Shown: positions 48,719 to 61,810, numbered from the stretch's first letter. The stretch: DNA of 64,000 nt from Prescottella equi (GCF_020171745.1 NZ_JAIVAH010000027.1:1-64000); one strand, 5' to 3'. A program made the numbers and translations. Notes: generated by a model not told the origin, from the letters alone.

Positions 48719-49597
48719 CTAATTGGGACTCGTGGCCAGCAGGTTCCGGCAGCGTTCGACCAGGCGGGCCCGTAGCTGCGCGGCCCGCTCCGACAGCGCC
48801 ACCTGCTCGCGGACGTAGTCGGCGCGGCCCTGCGGGGTCTCGATGCGGACGGGTTCGTAGCCGTACTCCGTGAGGTCGTACGGGCTGGCCTTCATGTCCA
48901 GCTCCCGCGCATCCGTTGCCAGACGGAAACAGTCGATGACGAGCTCGGATTCGATCAGCGGCCCCAGCTTGGACGCCCACTTGTACAGGTCCATGCCCGC
49001 GTGCAGGCAGCCCGGCTGCTCTCGCGCGACCTGCGCGTCCCGCGAGAGCGGGATCTCGTTGCGGGGGACCGCGTCGGGGGTGAAGAAGCGGAACGCGTCG
49101 AAGTGCGTGCAGCGCAGTTGCATCGACTCGACCACGGTGTCGGTGCCGGCGTGCCCGAGGCGCAGCGGTACCGACGTGTGCCGGACGGCCTCCTCGCCGC
49201 CGCGGTACACCATCGCCCACTCGTGCAGGCCGAAGCAGCTCAGCTGCGGGCGCCGTCCGGCGGTGGCGGACAGCAGCGTCGCGACGAACTCGACCGTCTC
49301 GCGGCGCCGCGCCAGGACATCGGGGGAGAGGGACACCAGATCGTCCGAGGCCTGGTACCCGGAGTAGATCAGGTAGTCCTGCGCCGAGTGGCCCGCGAGT
49401 GCGGTCCCGAAACCGGGGTGCCAGCGTCGCAGGTGGTTCGGCTTGACGCTGTAGTACGTGAACAGGAAGTCGTGCACCGGGTGCTTGACGCCTGCGGCCT
49501 TGCGCTGCAGGTGCGGCCCGACGAGATCCGCCACCACCTCGCGGTGGCGGTCTCGTCGGGCAGTCCACACCTCTTCCGGCAGAACTGCCGAACTCAC
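48719..49597 (-). CDS. Conserved actinobacterial protein of unknown function
   Basis: 292 residues from GTG 49597. Conserved-looking blocks HPVHDFLFTYYSVKPNHLRRW, FGLHEWAMVYRGGEEAVRHT and THFDAFRFFTPDAVPRNE, many His and Asp. I recall similar proteins being labelled '3-methyladenine DNA glycosylase', but I see no HhH motif or AlkA fold pattern to support it. It starts 5 bases after the CNNM gene stop and is probably co-transcribed. Confidence 0.75.
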   Translation of the reverse strand: MSSAVLPEEVWTARRDRHREVVADLVGPHLQRKAAGVKHPVHDFLFTYYSVKPNHLRRWHPGFGTALAGHSAQDYLIYSGYQASDDLVSLSPDVLARRRETVEFVATLLSATAGRRPQLSCFGLHEWAMVYRGGEEAVRHTSVPLRLGHAGTDTVVESMQLRCTHFDAFRFFTPDAVPRNEIPLSRDAQVAREQPGCLHAGMDLYKWASKLGPLIESELVIDCFRLATDARELDMKASPYDLTEYGYEPVRIETPQGRADYVREQVALSERAAQLRARLVERCRNLLATSPN

Positions 49598-49602
49598 TAC
49601 TC

Positions 49603-50691
49603 TCAGACCGCCTTCTGACCGGGTACGACGTCGACGATCCGGTGGGTGCCGTCGCGCACGGTGCCGACGAACTCCTCGACCAGATCCTCGAGCGCGACGA
49701 TACCGATCACCGCGCCCGACGCGTCGACCACTGCACCGAGGTGCGAGTTCGTGCGACGCAGGCGGGCGAGCGCGTCGTCGAGGGGCAGCGTCACCGAGAT
49801 CAGCGGCAGCCGGCGGATGTCCGAGCGCGGGATCACCGTCTCGGGTCCGGCGGACTCGTCGGCGATCCGGTCCAGCACGTCCTTGAGGTGCAGGTAGCCG
49901 ATCAGGGCGCCGTCGGCGCCGCGCACCGGGTAGCGCGAGTAGCCGGTCTGGACGACCGCCTGCTCGACCGCACCCAGGGTAGTGCCGCCGTCCGCGAACG
50001 GGACGGTGCGCATCTTCGCCGACGGGATCATGACGTCGGCGACGGTGCGGCCCTCGGTCTCGAGCGCCTGCGTGAGCCGGCGGTGCTCCTCCTCGTCGAT
50101 CAGGCCCTCGGTGTGGGATTCGCCGATCATCTCGGACAACTCCAGCGTGGACACCGTCACGTCGAGTTCGTCCTTGGGTTCGACGCGCAGCATCTTCAGG
50201 ATGCCGTTGGCGCTGATGTTGTAGAACGCGATCAGCGGCCTGGCGACCTTGATGAACGCCAGGTGCGCCGGCACCAGCAGCATCGCGGTCTTCTCCGGGC
50301 CGGCGATCGCGATGTTCTTCGGGACCATCTCGCCGAGCAGGATGTGCAGGACCACGACCAGGCCCAACGCGATCGTGAACGCGATCGGGTGGAGCAGGCC
50401 GTCGGGCACGCCGAGCGCATCCATCGGCGCCTCGATGAGGTGCGCGATGGCGGGCTCGCCGACCTTGCCGAGCAGGATCGAGCAGATCGTGATGCCCAGC
50501 TGGGCGGCGGCGAGCATCAACGACAGGTTCTCGCCGGCCTTGATGACGGTGGCCGCGCGCTTCTTGCCCTGCGCGTGCAGCGCCTCGAGGCGGTCACGTC
50601 GGGCGGTGATGAGCGCGAACTCGGCGCCGACGAAGAACGCGTTGCCGGCCAGCAGGACGACGGTGAGCAGAACACCGAACAGATCACCCAT
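49603..50691 (-). CDS. CNNM/CorC family membrane protein with CBS domains (Rv1841c-like)
   Basis: 362 residues. CNNM transmembrane domain (about 1-190; three to four helices, [13 protein letters not shown] is the family motif) followed by a CBS pair (about 215-340). Homologues move or sense Mg2+/Co2+. No C-terminal CorC_HlyC domain. Overlaps the upstream CNNM gene by 8 bases. Confidence 0.9.
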   Translation of the reverse strand: MGDLFGVLLTVVLLAGNAFFVGAEFALITARRDRLEALHAQGKKRAATVIKAGENLSLMLAAAQLGITICSILLGKVGEPAIAHLIEAPMDALGVPDGLLHPIAFTIALGLVVVLHILLGEMVPKNIAIAGPEKTAMLLVPAHLAFIKVARPLIAFYNISANGILKMLRVEPKDELDVTVSTLELSEMIGESHTEGLIDEEEHRRLTQALETEGRTVADVMIPSAKMRTVPFADGGTTLGAVEQAVVQTGYSRYPVRGADGALIGYLHLKDVLDRIADESAGPETVIPRSDIRRLPLISVTLPLDDALARLRRTNSHLGAVVDASGAVIGIVALEDLVEEFVGTVRDGTHRIVDVVPGQKAV

Positions 50692-52054
50692 GGTGGGTCA
50701 CCTCCCGGGTGGTCTCGAGCGCCGGGACCGGGGTGAGCAGCACCCGGTCGATGCGGCGGCCGTCCATCGTCAGGACCCGCGCGATCCAGCCGCGGCCGTC
50801 GGGGCCGAGCGGCAGACCGTTCGCGTCGGGCAGCGCCACCTCGTCGCCCTCGACCGGGATCCGGCCGAGGGAGGTGAGCACGAGCCCGCCGAGCGTGTCG
50901 TATTCGCCCTCGGGGGCGAGGTAGCCGGTGGCGCGGCCGACCTCGTCGGTGCGCAGCAGTCCGGAGCAGGCCCAGCTGTGGCCCACCCGCTGGACGTCGA
51001 TCTCCGGCTCGTCGTGTTCGTCGCGGACGTCACCGACGATCTCCTCGATGAGGTCCTCCATCGTCACCATGCCGGCGGTGCCGCCGTACTCGTCGACGAC
51101 GAGCGCGACCTGCATGCCGTCGGCGCGGACCTGTTCCATCACCGCGTCGCCGTCCAGGGTCGACGGCACCACGGGCACAGCCTGCGCGAGCGAGTCCAAC
51201 CGGGTGGTCGACCGACGGGCGGCCGGCACCGTGAACGCGTGCTTGATGTGCACGACGCCGATCGTGTTGTCGAGGTCGCCGTCGACGATCGGGAACCGGG
51301 AGAACCCGGTGCGGGACGCCGCCTCGAGCAGGTCGGCGACCGTGGCGTCGGTGTCGAGCGATTCGATCTTCACGCGCGGGGTCATGAGCTCCTCGGCGCT
51401 GAGTTCGCCGAACCGCAGCGACCGGTTCACCAGCAGCGCGGTGCCGGCGTCGAGGGATCCGCGCTCGGCGGACGTGCGAACCAGCGACCCGAGTTCCTGC
51501 GGGGACCGGGCCGACCGCAGTTCCTCTGCGGGCTCGATGCCGAGGCGGCGGACCACCCAGTTCGCGGTGCCGTTGAGGCCGTTGATCGCCCACTTGAAGA
51601 TCAGCGAGAAGCCGGCCTGCAGGCCCGCGGTGGCGCGGGCGGTCGGCAGCGGCTTCGAGATCGCCAGGTTCTTGGGAACCAGCTCGCCGAAGATCATCGA
51701 GAACGACGTCGCGATGATCAGCGCGAGGGCCAGTGAGATGCCGCCGGCCGTGGAATCGGACACGCCGACACCGGTGAGCAGCGGGGTGATGAAGCGGGCG
51801 AGCACCGGCTCGGCCAGGTATCCGGTGATCAGCGTCGTGATCGTGATGCCCAACTGAGCGCCGGAGAGCTGGAACGACAGCGTGCGATGCGCGTGCTGGA
51901 CCTGCCGCGCACGACGGTCGCCGCCGCGCGCATGGGCGTCGACGGTACTGCGCTCGAGCGCGGTCAGGGAGAATTCTGCCGCCACGAAGAGGGCGGTGCC
52001 TGCGGTCAAGGCGATGAAGCCGACCAGGCTGAGGACGGTCAGTGCGACGTTCAC
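50684..52054 (-). CDS. CNNM/CorC family membrane protein with CBS and CorC domains (Rv1842c-like)
   Basis: 456 residues. CNNM domain (about 1-200, with [17 protein letters not shown]), a CBS pair (about 215-350, [21 protein letters not shown]) and a CorC_HlyC domain (about 365-445). The GTG 52054 overlaps the stop of a short frame upstream. With its neighbour it forms a conserved two-gene set that could work as a heterodimer in divalent-cation export. Confidence 0.92.
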   Translation of the reverse strand: MNVALTVLSLVGFIALTAGTALFVAAEFSLTALERSTVDAHARGGDRRARQVQHAHRTLSFQLSGAQLGITITTLITGYLAEPVLARFITPLLTGVGVSDSTAGGISLALALIIATSFSMIFGELVPKNLAISKPLPTARATAGLQAGFSLIFKWAINGLNGTANWVVRRLGIEPAEELRSARSPQELGSLVRTSAERGSLDAGTALLVNRSLRFGELSAEELMTPRVKIESLDTDATVADLLEAASRTGFSRFPIVDGDLDNTIGVVHIKHAFTVPAARRSTTRLDSLAQAVPVVPSTLDGDAVMEQVRADGMQVALVVDEYGGTAGMVTMEDLIEEIVGDVRDEHDEPEIDVQRVGHSWACSGLLRTDEVGRATGYLAPEGEYDTLGGLVLTSLGRIPVEGDEVALPDANGLPLGPDGRGWIARVLTMDGRRIDRVLLTPVPALETTREVTHHG

Positions 52055-52206
52055 GTCAGCACCACCCGCACAGGGAAGTGGGAGCTACTGGGGCCGCCGG
52101 GTTTGTCACCCGGCTCGGTAGAGGAGCCCTCGGACTCCGCGTCCGGACCTGATGCGGTCGCGACGGGCTGTGCGTCGGGGGGCGTGTGTATGGGTGCCTC
52201 GGGCAC
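52051..52206 (-). CDS. Small leader-type ORF before the CNNM genes
   Basis: 51 residues from GTG 52206, Pro/Ser/Glu-rich and probably disordered. It is supported by a strong GAGAGGAC (52218-52211) 4-5 bases before the GTG and a GTGA overlap with the CNNM gene. It could be a real small protein or a translational leader. A longer frame from ATG 52233 has no such signal. Confidence 0.45.
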   Translation of the reverse strand: MPEAPIHTPPDAQPVATASGPDAESEGSSTEPGDKPGGPSSSHFPVRVVLT

Positions 52207-52231
52207 CTGTGTCCTCTCTGTCGGGCGGCGC

Positions 52232-52306
52232 ATATCGTCGGTTTCAACCGATGTAGCGCCGACGATATTTCCGGAAACGAAGCCACCACTATATCGGGCG
52301 CGATAT
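52232..52306. promoter_or_regulatory. Paired ATATCG palindromes upstream of the CNNM operon
   Basis: Two inverted repeats: ATATCGTCGG (52232-52241) with CCGACGATAT (52259-52268), perfect over 10 bp with 17-bp spacing; and ATATCG-GGCG-CGATAT (52291-52306). A minus-strand TATAGT (52293-52288) inside the second could be the -10. This looks like operator plus leader hairpin for a regulator I cannot name. Confidence 0.5.
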
Positions 52307-52353
52307 CGGACGCGACTTGAACGGGATCAAACAGACATCGCGCGGGGGTTGTG

Positions 52354-54857
<2,504 letters not shown>

Positions 54858-54934
54858 GATTCCTCCAGGGGCGAAGTAGTTGAAAGTTTCACTGGTGATC
54901 GTGCCAACGCCTGCGGGGGCGCCGGACATTCCCG

Positions 54935-55810
54935 TCAGCTCGCGACCGACTCCGGATCGGGCTGCAGCGTGGCCTGCTCGCGGGACAGTGCGATCGTGGT
55001 CGCCAGCATCACCACGACCGCGGCGACGACCACCGCGAGACCGAACCCGGAGACCTGCAGGCGCTCGTCCAGCACGGTCATGCCGAGGAAGATCGCGACC
55101 ACCGGTTCACCGATCGTCATGGCGGGCAGCGACGCCGACAGCGGACCCACCTGGAACGCGCGCTGTTGCAGGTACACGCCGATGATCCCGGCGGCGAGCA
55201 GGGCGTAGGTCTGCCACGCACCGAGCAGGTGCCCGACGCCGTGCTCGAGCAGATCGGTGACGTACTTGGTGAACGCGACCGCCACGCCGTAGAGCGCGCC
55301 GCTGGCGCTGCCCAGCAGCAGTGCCCGCCACCCCGGATCCATCCGCGGCGACAACCCGAACGCGGTCGCGACGGCGACGAGTGCCACCACCACGATCAGC
55401 GGCACCGACCACTGCGCCCATGGCGCGTCGGTGCCGCCCTCGGTGGGATTACCGACGACGAGGAACACCGCCAGCGCCGCCGTGAGCGCGATCGCGAGCG
55501 CCCACGTCTGGCGGGTGAGCCGGTGCCCCGAGAACCGTGCCGACAGCGGCAGCGCGAACAGCAGCATCGACACCAGCAGCGGCTGCACCACCAGCACCGA
55601 CCCGAGCGCGAGCGCGATCACCTGGAACAGATAGCCGCCGCCGTCCCCGACGATGCCCGCCCACCAGCGCGGGCTGCGCACCAGGGCCGCGATGAGCGAT
55701 CGGTCCTCCGGAACCTGCGCCGCCGCGGTCTGCTGCGCCACCGACGCGCACGCGAACAGGAACGCGGCAATCAGCGCGCACACGATCGCGGCGACGGGCA
55801 GCCCGGACAT
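54935..55810 (-). CDS. DMT superfamily (EamA/NIPA-like) membrane transporter
   Basis: 291 residues with about nine helices, including QVIALALGSVLVVQPLLVSML and LSASLPAMTIGEPVVAIFLGM, the internal repeat of the drug/metabolite transporter superfamily; NIPA Mg2+ transporters share this motif. It begins 3 bases after the stop of the helicase gene. Substrate unknown. Confidence 0.85.
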   Translation of the reverse strand: MSGLPVAAIVCALIAAFLFACASVAQQTAAAQVPEDRSLIAALVRSPRWWAGIVGDGGGYLFQVIALALGSVLVVQPLLVSMLLFALPLSARFSGHRLTRQTWALAIALTAALAVFLVVGNPTEGGTDAPWAQWSVPLIVVVALVAVATAFGLSPRMDPGWRALLLGSASGALYGVAVAFTKYVTDLLEHGVGHLLGAWQTYALLAAGIIGVYLQQRAFQVGPLSASLPAMTIGEPVVAIFLGMTVLDERLQVSGFGLAVVVAAVVVMLATTIALSREQATLQPDPESVAS

Positions 55811-55813
55811 GGG

Positions 55814-57157
55814 TCAGCTTCCTCCGCGTCGACGCCGGCTCTGGCCGTTCGCGGGACGCGCGGTGCCGTCCCGGCGCGGCCCACCGCGCCCGCGGAACCC
55901 GCGCTGCGGCCCCGGACCCCGCCGATCCGCGGGGGTGTCCTTCTTCGGCGGGGCGGGTACCTCTCGCTCGGGGACGGGGGTGCCGCTGGGCTCGCGTGCG
56001 CCGGTCACCGCCTCCCAGCGGCGGTCGCGGCCGCCGACGGTGAGCGGGTCGACGTCCACCCCGGCGGCCCGCATCACCTTCGCGGCGGGCCCGCGCTCGT
56101 CCTCGGTCACCACCGTCACCACGACACCCGATTCGCCGGCGCGGGCGGTGCGTCCCGCGCGGTGCAAGTACGCCTTGGGCTCGGTGGGCGGGTCGACGTG
56201 CACGACGAGCGAGATGTCGTCGACGTGAATGCCGCGCGCCGCGACATCGGTGGCGACCAGCACCGGCAGGGTGCCGTCGGCGAACTCGGCGAGCACCCGG
56301 GTGCGGTGCCCCTGCGGCTTGTCGCCGTGCAGGCCGCCCGCCGCGACCCCGACCGCCCGCAACTCGTCGGTGAGCCGGTCCACGCCCGCCTTGGTGCGGA
56401 CGAACAGCAGCGTCCGGCCCTCCCGGGCCGCGATCCGGGCGACGGTGGGGTACTTGATCTCTCGCGGCACGTGCAGCACGTGATGCTCCATCGAGTCGAC
56501 GGCCGCGACGGCCTCCGCGGTCGCGTGGGTGACCGGGTCGTGCAGATAGCGGGCGACGAGCGTGTCGACCTCGCCGTCGAGGGTCGCGGAGAACAGCAGC
56601 CGCTGCGCGGACTCCGGGGTGCGGTCCAGGATCTCGGTGACCTGCGGCAGGAACCCCAGCTCGGCCATGTGGTCGGCCTCGTCGACGGTGGTGACGCGGA
56701 CGTCGTCGAGCGTGATCGTGCCCTGCGCCACGTGATCGGCCAGCCGACCCGGCGTCGCGATCACGACGTCCACGGTGCGCGACAGTTTGACGGCCTGCCC
56801 CTTGAAGGGGACGCCGCCGACGATCGTGGCGGTCCGCAGTCCCAATGCGAGCGCCGGTTCGTCGAGCGCCTTCTCGATCTGCGCGGCCAGCTCGCGGGTG
56901 GGGGCCAGGACCACCGCGCGCGGACGCGACGGCCGGCTCGCGCCGCCCTTGAGGCGCACCAGCAGCGGCAGACCGAACGCCAGTGTCTTGCCGGACCCGG
57001 TGGGGCCGCGGCCGAGGACGTCGCGCCCGGCGAGGATGTCGGGGATGGTTGCGGCCTGGATCGGGAACGGCGCCGAGATACCCGCGCGGCCGAGGGCGTG
57101 CACCAGGGTGGTGGGCAGACCGAGCTGCGCGAACGTGGGGAGGGGACGGTCGGACAT
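55814..57157 (-). CDS. DEAD-box RNA helicase with basic C-terminal tail
   Basis: 447 residues from ATG 57157. Motifs: GPTGSGKT, APTRELAAQ, TPGRL, DEAD (VDEADHM), [18 protein letters not shown] and [10 protein letters not shown]. Its tail of about 70 residues is Arg/Gly/Pro-rich. The longer open frame upstream is not coding. Probable role in mRNA decay or ribosome assembly. Confidence 0.93.
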   Translation of the reverse strand: MSDRPLPTFAQLGLPTTLVHALGRAGISAPFPIQAATIPDILAGRDVLGRGPTGSGKTLAFGLPLLVRLKGGASRPSRPRAVVLAPTRELAAQIEKALDEPALALGLRTATIVGGVPFKGQAVKLSRTVDVVIATPGRLADHVAQGTITLDDVRVTTVDEADHMAELGFLPQVTEILDRTPESAQRLLFSATLDGEVDTLVARYLHDPVTHATAEAVAAVDSMEHHVLHVPREIKYPTVARIAAREGRTLLFVRTKAGVDRLTDELRAVGVAAGGLHGDKPQGHRTRVLAEFADGTLPVLVATDVAARGIHVDDISLVVHVDPPTEPKAYLHRAGRTARAGESGVVVTVVTEDERGPAAKVMRAAGVDVDPLTVGGRDRRWEAVTGAREPSGTPVPEREVPAPPKKDTPADRRGPGPQRGFRGRGGPRRDGTARPANGQSRRRRGGS

Positions 57158-57241
57158 GGGTGGCGCGGGCCTTCCGGTCGTGAAGTCACAGGCTACCGCG
57201 GGGTGACACAATCGCGGTTCCGTGTGAATGAGGAGGTAGAT

Positions 57242-57742
57242 GTGTCCGAATCGGGGCGTTCCGAAGTGGTTACCGAGGTCGAGTTCCGGCACCTGCAGCG
57301 CTGCGTCGAACTCGCGGCGGAGGCCCTGCTGGCGGGCGACGAGCCCTTCGGGTCGGTGCTCGCGACCGCCGACGGCACCGCGGTCGCGGAGGACCGCAAC
57401 CGGATCGCCGACGGCGACAGCACGCGGCATCCCGAGTTCGAACTGGCCCGCTGGGCCGCCGAGAACCTGAGCGCCGAGGAACGCGCCGGCGCGACGGTGT
57501 ACACGTCGGGGGAGCACTGCCCGATGTGCGCGGCCGCGCACGCGTGGGTGGGCCTGGGCCGCATCGTCTACGTCGCCTCCACCGCGCAACTGGTGTCGTG
57601 GCTCGGTGAGATGGGGGTGCCGCCGGCGCCGGTGCGTCCGCTGCCGATCCAGGAGATCGCGCCCGAGGTGACCGTCGTCGGGCCGATCCCGGAACTCGTC
57701 GAGGACGTGCACCTGCTGCACCGCCGGCTGCACGAGGCCTGA
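57242..57742 (+). CDS. Nucleoside/nucleobase deaminase, CMP/dCMP deaminase fold
   Basis: 166 residues. Zinc site: RHPEFEL (His and catalytic Glu, HPE instead of HAE) and SGEHCPMCAAA (two Cys). That variant is seen in stand-alone guanine/cytosine-type deaminases rather than TadA. GTG 57242 has AGGAGG (57231-57236) 5 bases upstream. Substrate uncertain. Confidence 0.88.
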   Translation: MSESGRSEVVTEVEFRHLQRCVELAAEALLAGDEPFGSVLATADGTAVAEDRNRIADGDSTRHPEFELARWAAENLSAEERAGATVYTSGEHCPMCAAAHAWVGLGRIVYVASTAQLVSWLGEMGVPPAPVRPLPIQEIAPEVTVVGPIPELVEDVHLLHRRLHEA

Positions 57743-57757
57743 CCGTCACAAACGCGG

Positions 57758-57785
57758 CGGGGCGGACGCCGCAGCGTCCGCCCCG
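57758..57785. terminator. Bidirectional terminator, deaminase / gnd
   Basis: A perfect 12-bp GC-rich stem (57758-57769 with 57774-57785, loop CGCA) between convergent genes. Confidence 0.85.
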
Positions 57786-57808
57786 ATCCGTGTGTCGGAC
57801 AGGGAGGC

Positions 57809-59269
57809 TCAGGCCTCGATCTCGGAGCGGTCACCGCTCCAGAGGGTGTGGAACTTGCCCGGCATGTCGACGCGCTCGTAGGTGTGGGCGCCGAAGAAGT
57901 CGCGCTGACCCTGGGTCAGCGCGGCCGGCAGCCGCTCGGCGCGCAGGCCGTCGTAGTACGACAGCGACGACGCGAACGCCGGCACCGGGATGCCCAGCGT
58001 GGTCGCCGTGACGACGACCCGACGCCAGCTGTCGATCGCGTTCTCGATCGCCTCACGGAAGTACGGCTCGACGATCAGCGACGTCAGACCCGGGTTGGTG
58101 TCGTACGCCTCCTTGATCCGGTTCAGGAAGCGGGCGCGGATGATGCAGCCACCGCGCCAGATCGTGGCCATGTCGCCGGGGGTCAGGTCCCAGCCGTACT
58201 CGTCGCTGCCGGCGCGGATCTGGTCGAAGCCCTGCGCGTACGCGACGATCTTCGACGCGTACAGCGCGCGACGGATGTCCTCGGTGAACTGTGCGACGTC
58301 GGTCGGCTTGGCACCCAACTCGCCGGACGCGAGCCCCTGCGCCGCCTTGCGCTGCTCGCGCGAACCGGACAGCGCGCGGGCGAACACAGCCTCGGCGATA
58401 CCGGTCACCGGCACACCCAGATCGAGTGCCGACTTGACCGTCCAGCGGCCGGTGCCCTTCTGCTCGGCGGCGTCGACGATGACGTCGACCAGCGCCTTGC
58501 CGGTCTTCGCGTCCTTCTGGCGCAGCACCTCAGCGGTGATCTCCACCAGGTAGCTCTCCAGGTCGCCGGCGTTCCACTCGGTGAACACCTCGGCGACCTG
58601 CTCGGCGTCGAAGCCGAGCGCGTCACGGAACAGGTTGTACGCCTCGCCGATCAGCTGCATGTCGGCGTACTCGATGCCGTTGTGCACCATCTTCACGAAG
58701 TGTCCCGAGCCGTCCGGGCCGATGTGCGTGCAGCACGGGGTGCCGTCGACGTGCGCCGAGATCGACTCGAGCAGCGGGCCCAGCGCCGCGTACGACTCCT
58801 TGGGGCCGCCCGGCATGATCGAAGGCCCGTTGAGCGCGCCCTCCTCGCCGCCGGAGATGCCGGCGCCGACGAAGTGCAGGCCCCGCTCGCGCAGCGCCGC
58901 CTCGCGGCGGATCGTGTCCGTGTACAGCGCGTTACCGCCGTCGATGATGATGTCGCCGGGCTCCATCGCGTCCGCGAGTTCCTCGATGACCGCGTCCGTC
59001 GCGTCGCCGGCCTTGACCATGATGAGCACGCGTCGCGGCTTCTGCAGCGCGCCGACGAACTCCTCGATGGTCTCGGTGCGGACGAAGTCACCCTCGTCGC
59101 CGTGCGCGGCCAGAAGCGCGTCGGTCTTCGCGATGCTGCGGTTGTGCAGGGCCACCGTGTGTCCGTGGCGGGCGAAGTTGCGGGCGATGTTGGATCCCAT
59201 TACGGCGAGCCCGGTGACGCCGATCTGGGCGCGGGCAGCCTCGGTGCTGGCAGAAGTCTCGGAGGTCAT
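57809..59269 (-). CDS. gnd: 6-phosphogluconate dehydrogenase, decarboxylating
   Basis: 486 residues from ATG 59269. NADP fold GVTGLAVMGSNIARNFARHG (in parts), IIDGGNALYTDTIRR, substrate loop SGGEEGALNGPSIMPGG and KMVHNGIEYADMQLI. Long-chain NADP-type enzyme of the pentose phosphate pathway. Position next to guaB1 and blaR/blaI matches Rv1844c. Confidence 0.96.
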   Translation of the reverse strand: MTSETSASTEAARAQIGVTGLAVMGSNIARNFARHGHTVALHNRSIAKTDALLAAHGDEGDFVRTETIEEFVGALQKPRRVLIMVKAGDATDAVIEELADAMEPGDIIIDGGNALYTDTIRREAALRERGLHFVGAGISGGEEGALNGPSIMPGGPKESYAALGPLLESISAHVDGTPCCTHIGPDGSGHFVKMVHNGIEYADMQLIGEAYNLFRDALGFDAEQVAEVFTEWNAGDLESYLVEITAEVLRQKDAKTGKALVDVIVDAAEQKGTGRWTVKSALDLGVPVTGIAEAVFARALSGSREQRKAAQGLASGELGAKPTDVAQFTEDIRRALYASKIVAYAQGFDQIRAGSDEYGWDLTPGDMATIWRGGCIIRARFLNRIKEAYDTNPGLTSLIVEPYFREAIENAIDSWRRVVVTATTLGIPVPAFASSLSYYDGLRAERLPAALTQGQRDFFGAHTYERVDMPGKFHTLWSGDRSEIEA

Positions 59270-59419
59270 GGTTACAGCTTCCCCCGAGACCCCACCGTGA
59301 CGCGAACCGGCCCCGCTGTTCGGGACGTGACGCCTGACATGCATTCGGCCCCGGCCGCCCACTGAAGGGCGGCCGGGGCCGAATGAGGTTGGTATCCGGT
59401 CGATCAGACGACCGGAGTG

Positions 59420-61810
59420 CTACGCGTTGCGGTTGCGGTGCGGACCGTCGAACCCGTCGTAGCTACGACGGTCCGTGCGGCTACGGAAACCGTTGCTGCG
59501 CTGCTCGGACGGGCCCGAGGAGTTGCGGCGGTCACCGTACGAGCGGTTGTCGCGGTCGCCGAAGTCGCGACGGGGTCCGCGATCGTCCCGGTTGTTCGAC
59601 TGTCCGCGGAAGCCGCCACCCTCGCCGTCACGGCGCGGTCCGCGGTTGTCGCGGTCGCCGAAGTCGCGACGCGGGCCGCGGTCGTCACGGTTGCCGAACG
59701 AACGATTGTCCCGATCGCCGCGGAACCCACCACCGCGCGAGTCGCCACCGCGAGAATCGTTGCCGCGGAAGCCGCCACCGTCACCCTCGCGGCGGGGGCC
59801 ACGGTTGTCCCGGTCGCCGAAGTCGCGACGGGGTCCGCGATCGTCCCGGTTGTTCGACTGTCCGCGGAAGCCGCCACCGTCGCCGTCACGGCGGGGGCCA
59901 CGGTTGTCCCGGTCGCCGAAGTCGCGACGCGGGCCACGATCATCGCGATTCCCGAAGTCCCGACGGGGGCCACGATCATCGCGGTTGCCGAACGAACGGT
60001 TGTCGCGGTCGCCGAAGTCGCGGCGGGGGCCGCGGTCGTCACGGTTGCCGCGGAAGCCGCCACCGTCACCCTCGCGGCGGGGAGCGCGGTTGTCCCGGTC
60101 GCCGAAGTCGCGGCGGGGGCCGTCGAACTCGCGGCGCGGGCCGCGGTCGCCGAAGTTACGCTCGCCCTGGTTGCGGTCGCCGAAGTCGCGGCGGGGGCCG
60201 CGGTCGTCACGGTTGCCGCGGAAGCCGCCACCGTCACCCTCGCGGCGCGGTCCGCGGTTGTCCCGGTCGCCGAAGTCCCGGCGCGGGCCACGGTCACCGA
60301 AGTCGCGACGCGGGCCGCGGTCGTCACGGTTGCCGCGGAAACCGCCCTCGCGGCGCGGACCACGGTCGCCGAACGAACGCTCACGACGGTCGCCGCGCTC
60401 GCTGCCGAAGTAGCTGTCCCGCACCGGTTCACCGCTCGGTGCCTGCGCGCCGGTGATGGTCGCCAGCTCCTCCGAGCCGGGGAACACGGGGACGGCGGTG
60501 GCGTTCACGCCGGCCATACCCGTCAGGCGGCGGAACATCCGTCGCTGGTTCGGCAGCACGATCGCCGCGACGACGCCCGCCTCGCCCGCGCGGGCGGTGC
60601 GGCCGGCACGGTGCAGGTAGTCCTTGTGGTCCTGCGGCGGGTCGACGTGCACGACGAGGTCGATGCCGTCGACGTGGATGCCGCGCGCGGCGACGTCCGT
60701 CGCCACCAGCACCGGGGTGCGGCCGGTCTTGAAGCGCTCCAGCACGCGGGTGCGCTGATTCTGGGCCTTGCCGCCGTGCAGAGCCTCGGCCGCGACACCC
60801 TTCTCGCGCAGACGCTCGGTGATGCCCTCGGCGCCCAGCTTGGTGCGCGCGAACATGATCGTGCGGCCACCCTTGCGGGACGCGATCTCGGCGAGGACGG
60901 CGTCCTTGTCGCCGCGGTCGACGAGCAGCACGTAGTGGTCCATCGTGGTGACCGAGGCGCGGCCGTCCTGCGTGGAGTGCAGCTCGTGCTCGGGCAGGAA
61001 CTCGCGCACAAGCGTCTTGACGTCGTTGTCCAGGGTCGCCGAGAACAGCAGGCGCTGGCTGTCGTTCGGGGTGTCGCCGAGCAGCGTGCGGACCTCGGGC
61101 AGGAAGCCCATGTCGGCCATCTGGTCGGCCTCGTCGAGCGCGGTCATCTCGATCTCGCCGAGAACACAGGTGTTCTGCCGCAGGTGGTCGCCGAGACGGC
61201 CGGGGGTGGCGACGAGGATGTCGACGCCGCGACGCAGCTGGTCGACCTGCTTGGTGAAGGGGGTACCGCCGACGGCTGCGCGCACGTTGAGTCCGAGCGA
61301 ACCGGCGTACGGGGTGAGCGAATCGACGACCTGGAATGCGAGTTCGCGGGTCGGCACGAGGACCAGCGCGCGCGGACGCTTGGGCGCCGGGCGGTCCTCG
61401 TGGCGGGCCAGGCGCGCCAGCATCGGCAGACCGAAAGCCAGCGTCTTGCCGGAACCGGTCTGTGCGCGGCCGAGGATGTTCTTGCCGGCGATCGCATCCG
61501 GGATGGCCATCGCCTGGATCGGGGACGGCACCGTGATCGAGTTGCGGGCCAGCGCGGCGACGACGGGCTCGGGCAGGCCGATCTCGGCGAACGTCATCTC
61601 GGGCTCGGCCTCGGGCTCGGCCTCGTCAGCCTCGGTGTCCTCGCCCTCGGCGATTTCAGTCTCGGTGGCCTCGACGGCCTCGACTGCCTCGGGGGCCTCA
61701 GCGGTTTCGGGGGCCTCGGTGGACTCGGGAGCCTCGGCTTCGACGGGTGCCGGGACGACGATGTCGTCCTGGCTCTCCTGTACCGACGGATCTTGGGCAG
61801 CAGTGGTCAC
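59420..61810 (-). CDS. DEAD-box RNA helicase with long RGG-type repeat tail
   Basis: 796 residues from GTG 61810. An acidic N-terminus (about 1-72, Glu/Ala/Thr/Pro repeats) precedes the helicase core ([39 protein letters not shown]; about 73-450), then a 330-residue disordered tail made of [12 protein letters not shown] and GGGFRGN units. Such tails bind RNA and drive condensates in RhlE/CsdA-type helicases. The tail is encoded by repeated DNA (see 59553-60400). A leader of about 164 bases suggests post-transcriptional control. Confidence 0.94.
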   Translation of the reverse strand: MTTAAQDPSVQESQDDIVVPAPVEAEAPESTEAPETAEAPEAVEAVEATETEIAEGEDTEADEAEPEAEPEMTFAEIGLPEPVVAALARNSITVPSPIQAMAIPDAIAGKNILGRAQTGSGKTLAFGLPMLARLARHEDRPAPKRPRALVLVPTRELAFQVVDSLTPYAGSLGLNVRAAVGGTPFTKQVDQLRRGVDILVATPGRLGDHLRQNTCVLGEIEMTALDEADQMADMGFLPEVRTLLGDTPNDSQRLLFSATLDNDVKTLVREFLPEHELHSTQDGRASVTTMDHYVLLVDRGDKDAVLAEIASRKGGRTIMFARTKLGAEGITERLREKGVAAEALHGGKAQNQRTRVLERFKTGRTPVLVATDVAARGIHVDGIDLVVHVDPPQDHKDYLHRAGRTARAGEAGVVAAIVLPNQRRMFRRLTGMAGVNATAVPVFPGSEELATITGAQAPSGEPVRDSYFGSERGDRRERSFGDRGPRREGGFRGNRDDRGPRRDFGDRGPRRDFGDRDNRGPRREGDGGGFRGNRDDRGPRRDFGDRNQGERNFGDRGPRREFDGPRRDFGDRDNRAPRREGDGGGFRGNRDDRGPRRDFGDRDNRSFGNRDDRGPRRDFGNRDDRGPRRDFGDRDNRGPRRDGDGGGFRGQSNNRDDRGPRRDFGDRDNRGPRREGDGGGFRGNDSRGGDSRGGGFRGDRDNRSFGNRDDRGPRRDFGDRDNRGPRRDGEGGGFRGQSNNRDDRGPRRDFGDRDNRSYGDRRNSSGPSEQRSNGFRSRTDRRSYDGFDGPHRNRNA
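59480..60400. repeat. Coding tandem repeat tract of the helicase tail
   Basis: Imperfect repeats encoding [12 protein letters not shown]-type units. One 68-bp block is identical at 59553-59620 and 59811-59878, 258 bp apart (86 codons), so in-frame deletion or duplication by recombination is possible. All frames on both strands stay open here because of composition. Confidence 0.9.

Noticed and set aside
52051-52233. 60-codon version of the small ORF starting at ATG 52233
   Set aside because: No ribosome-binding site there and the start lies within the inverted repeat; the GTG at 52206 is better supported.
59480-60400. Repeat array as CRISPR or mobile element
   Set aside because: Coding tandem repeats without spacers, no cas genes, no terminal inverted repeats.
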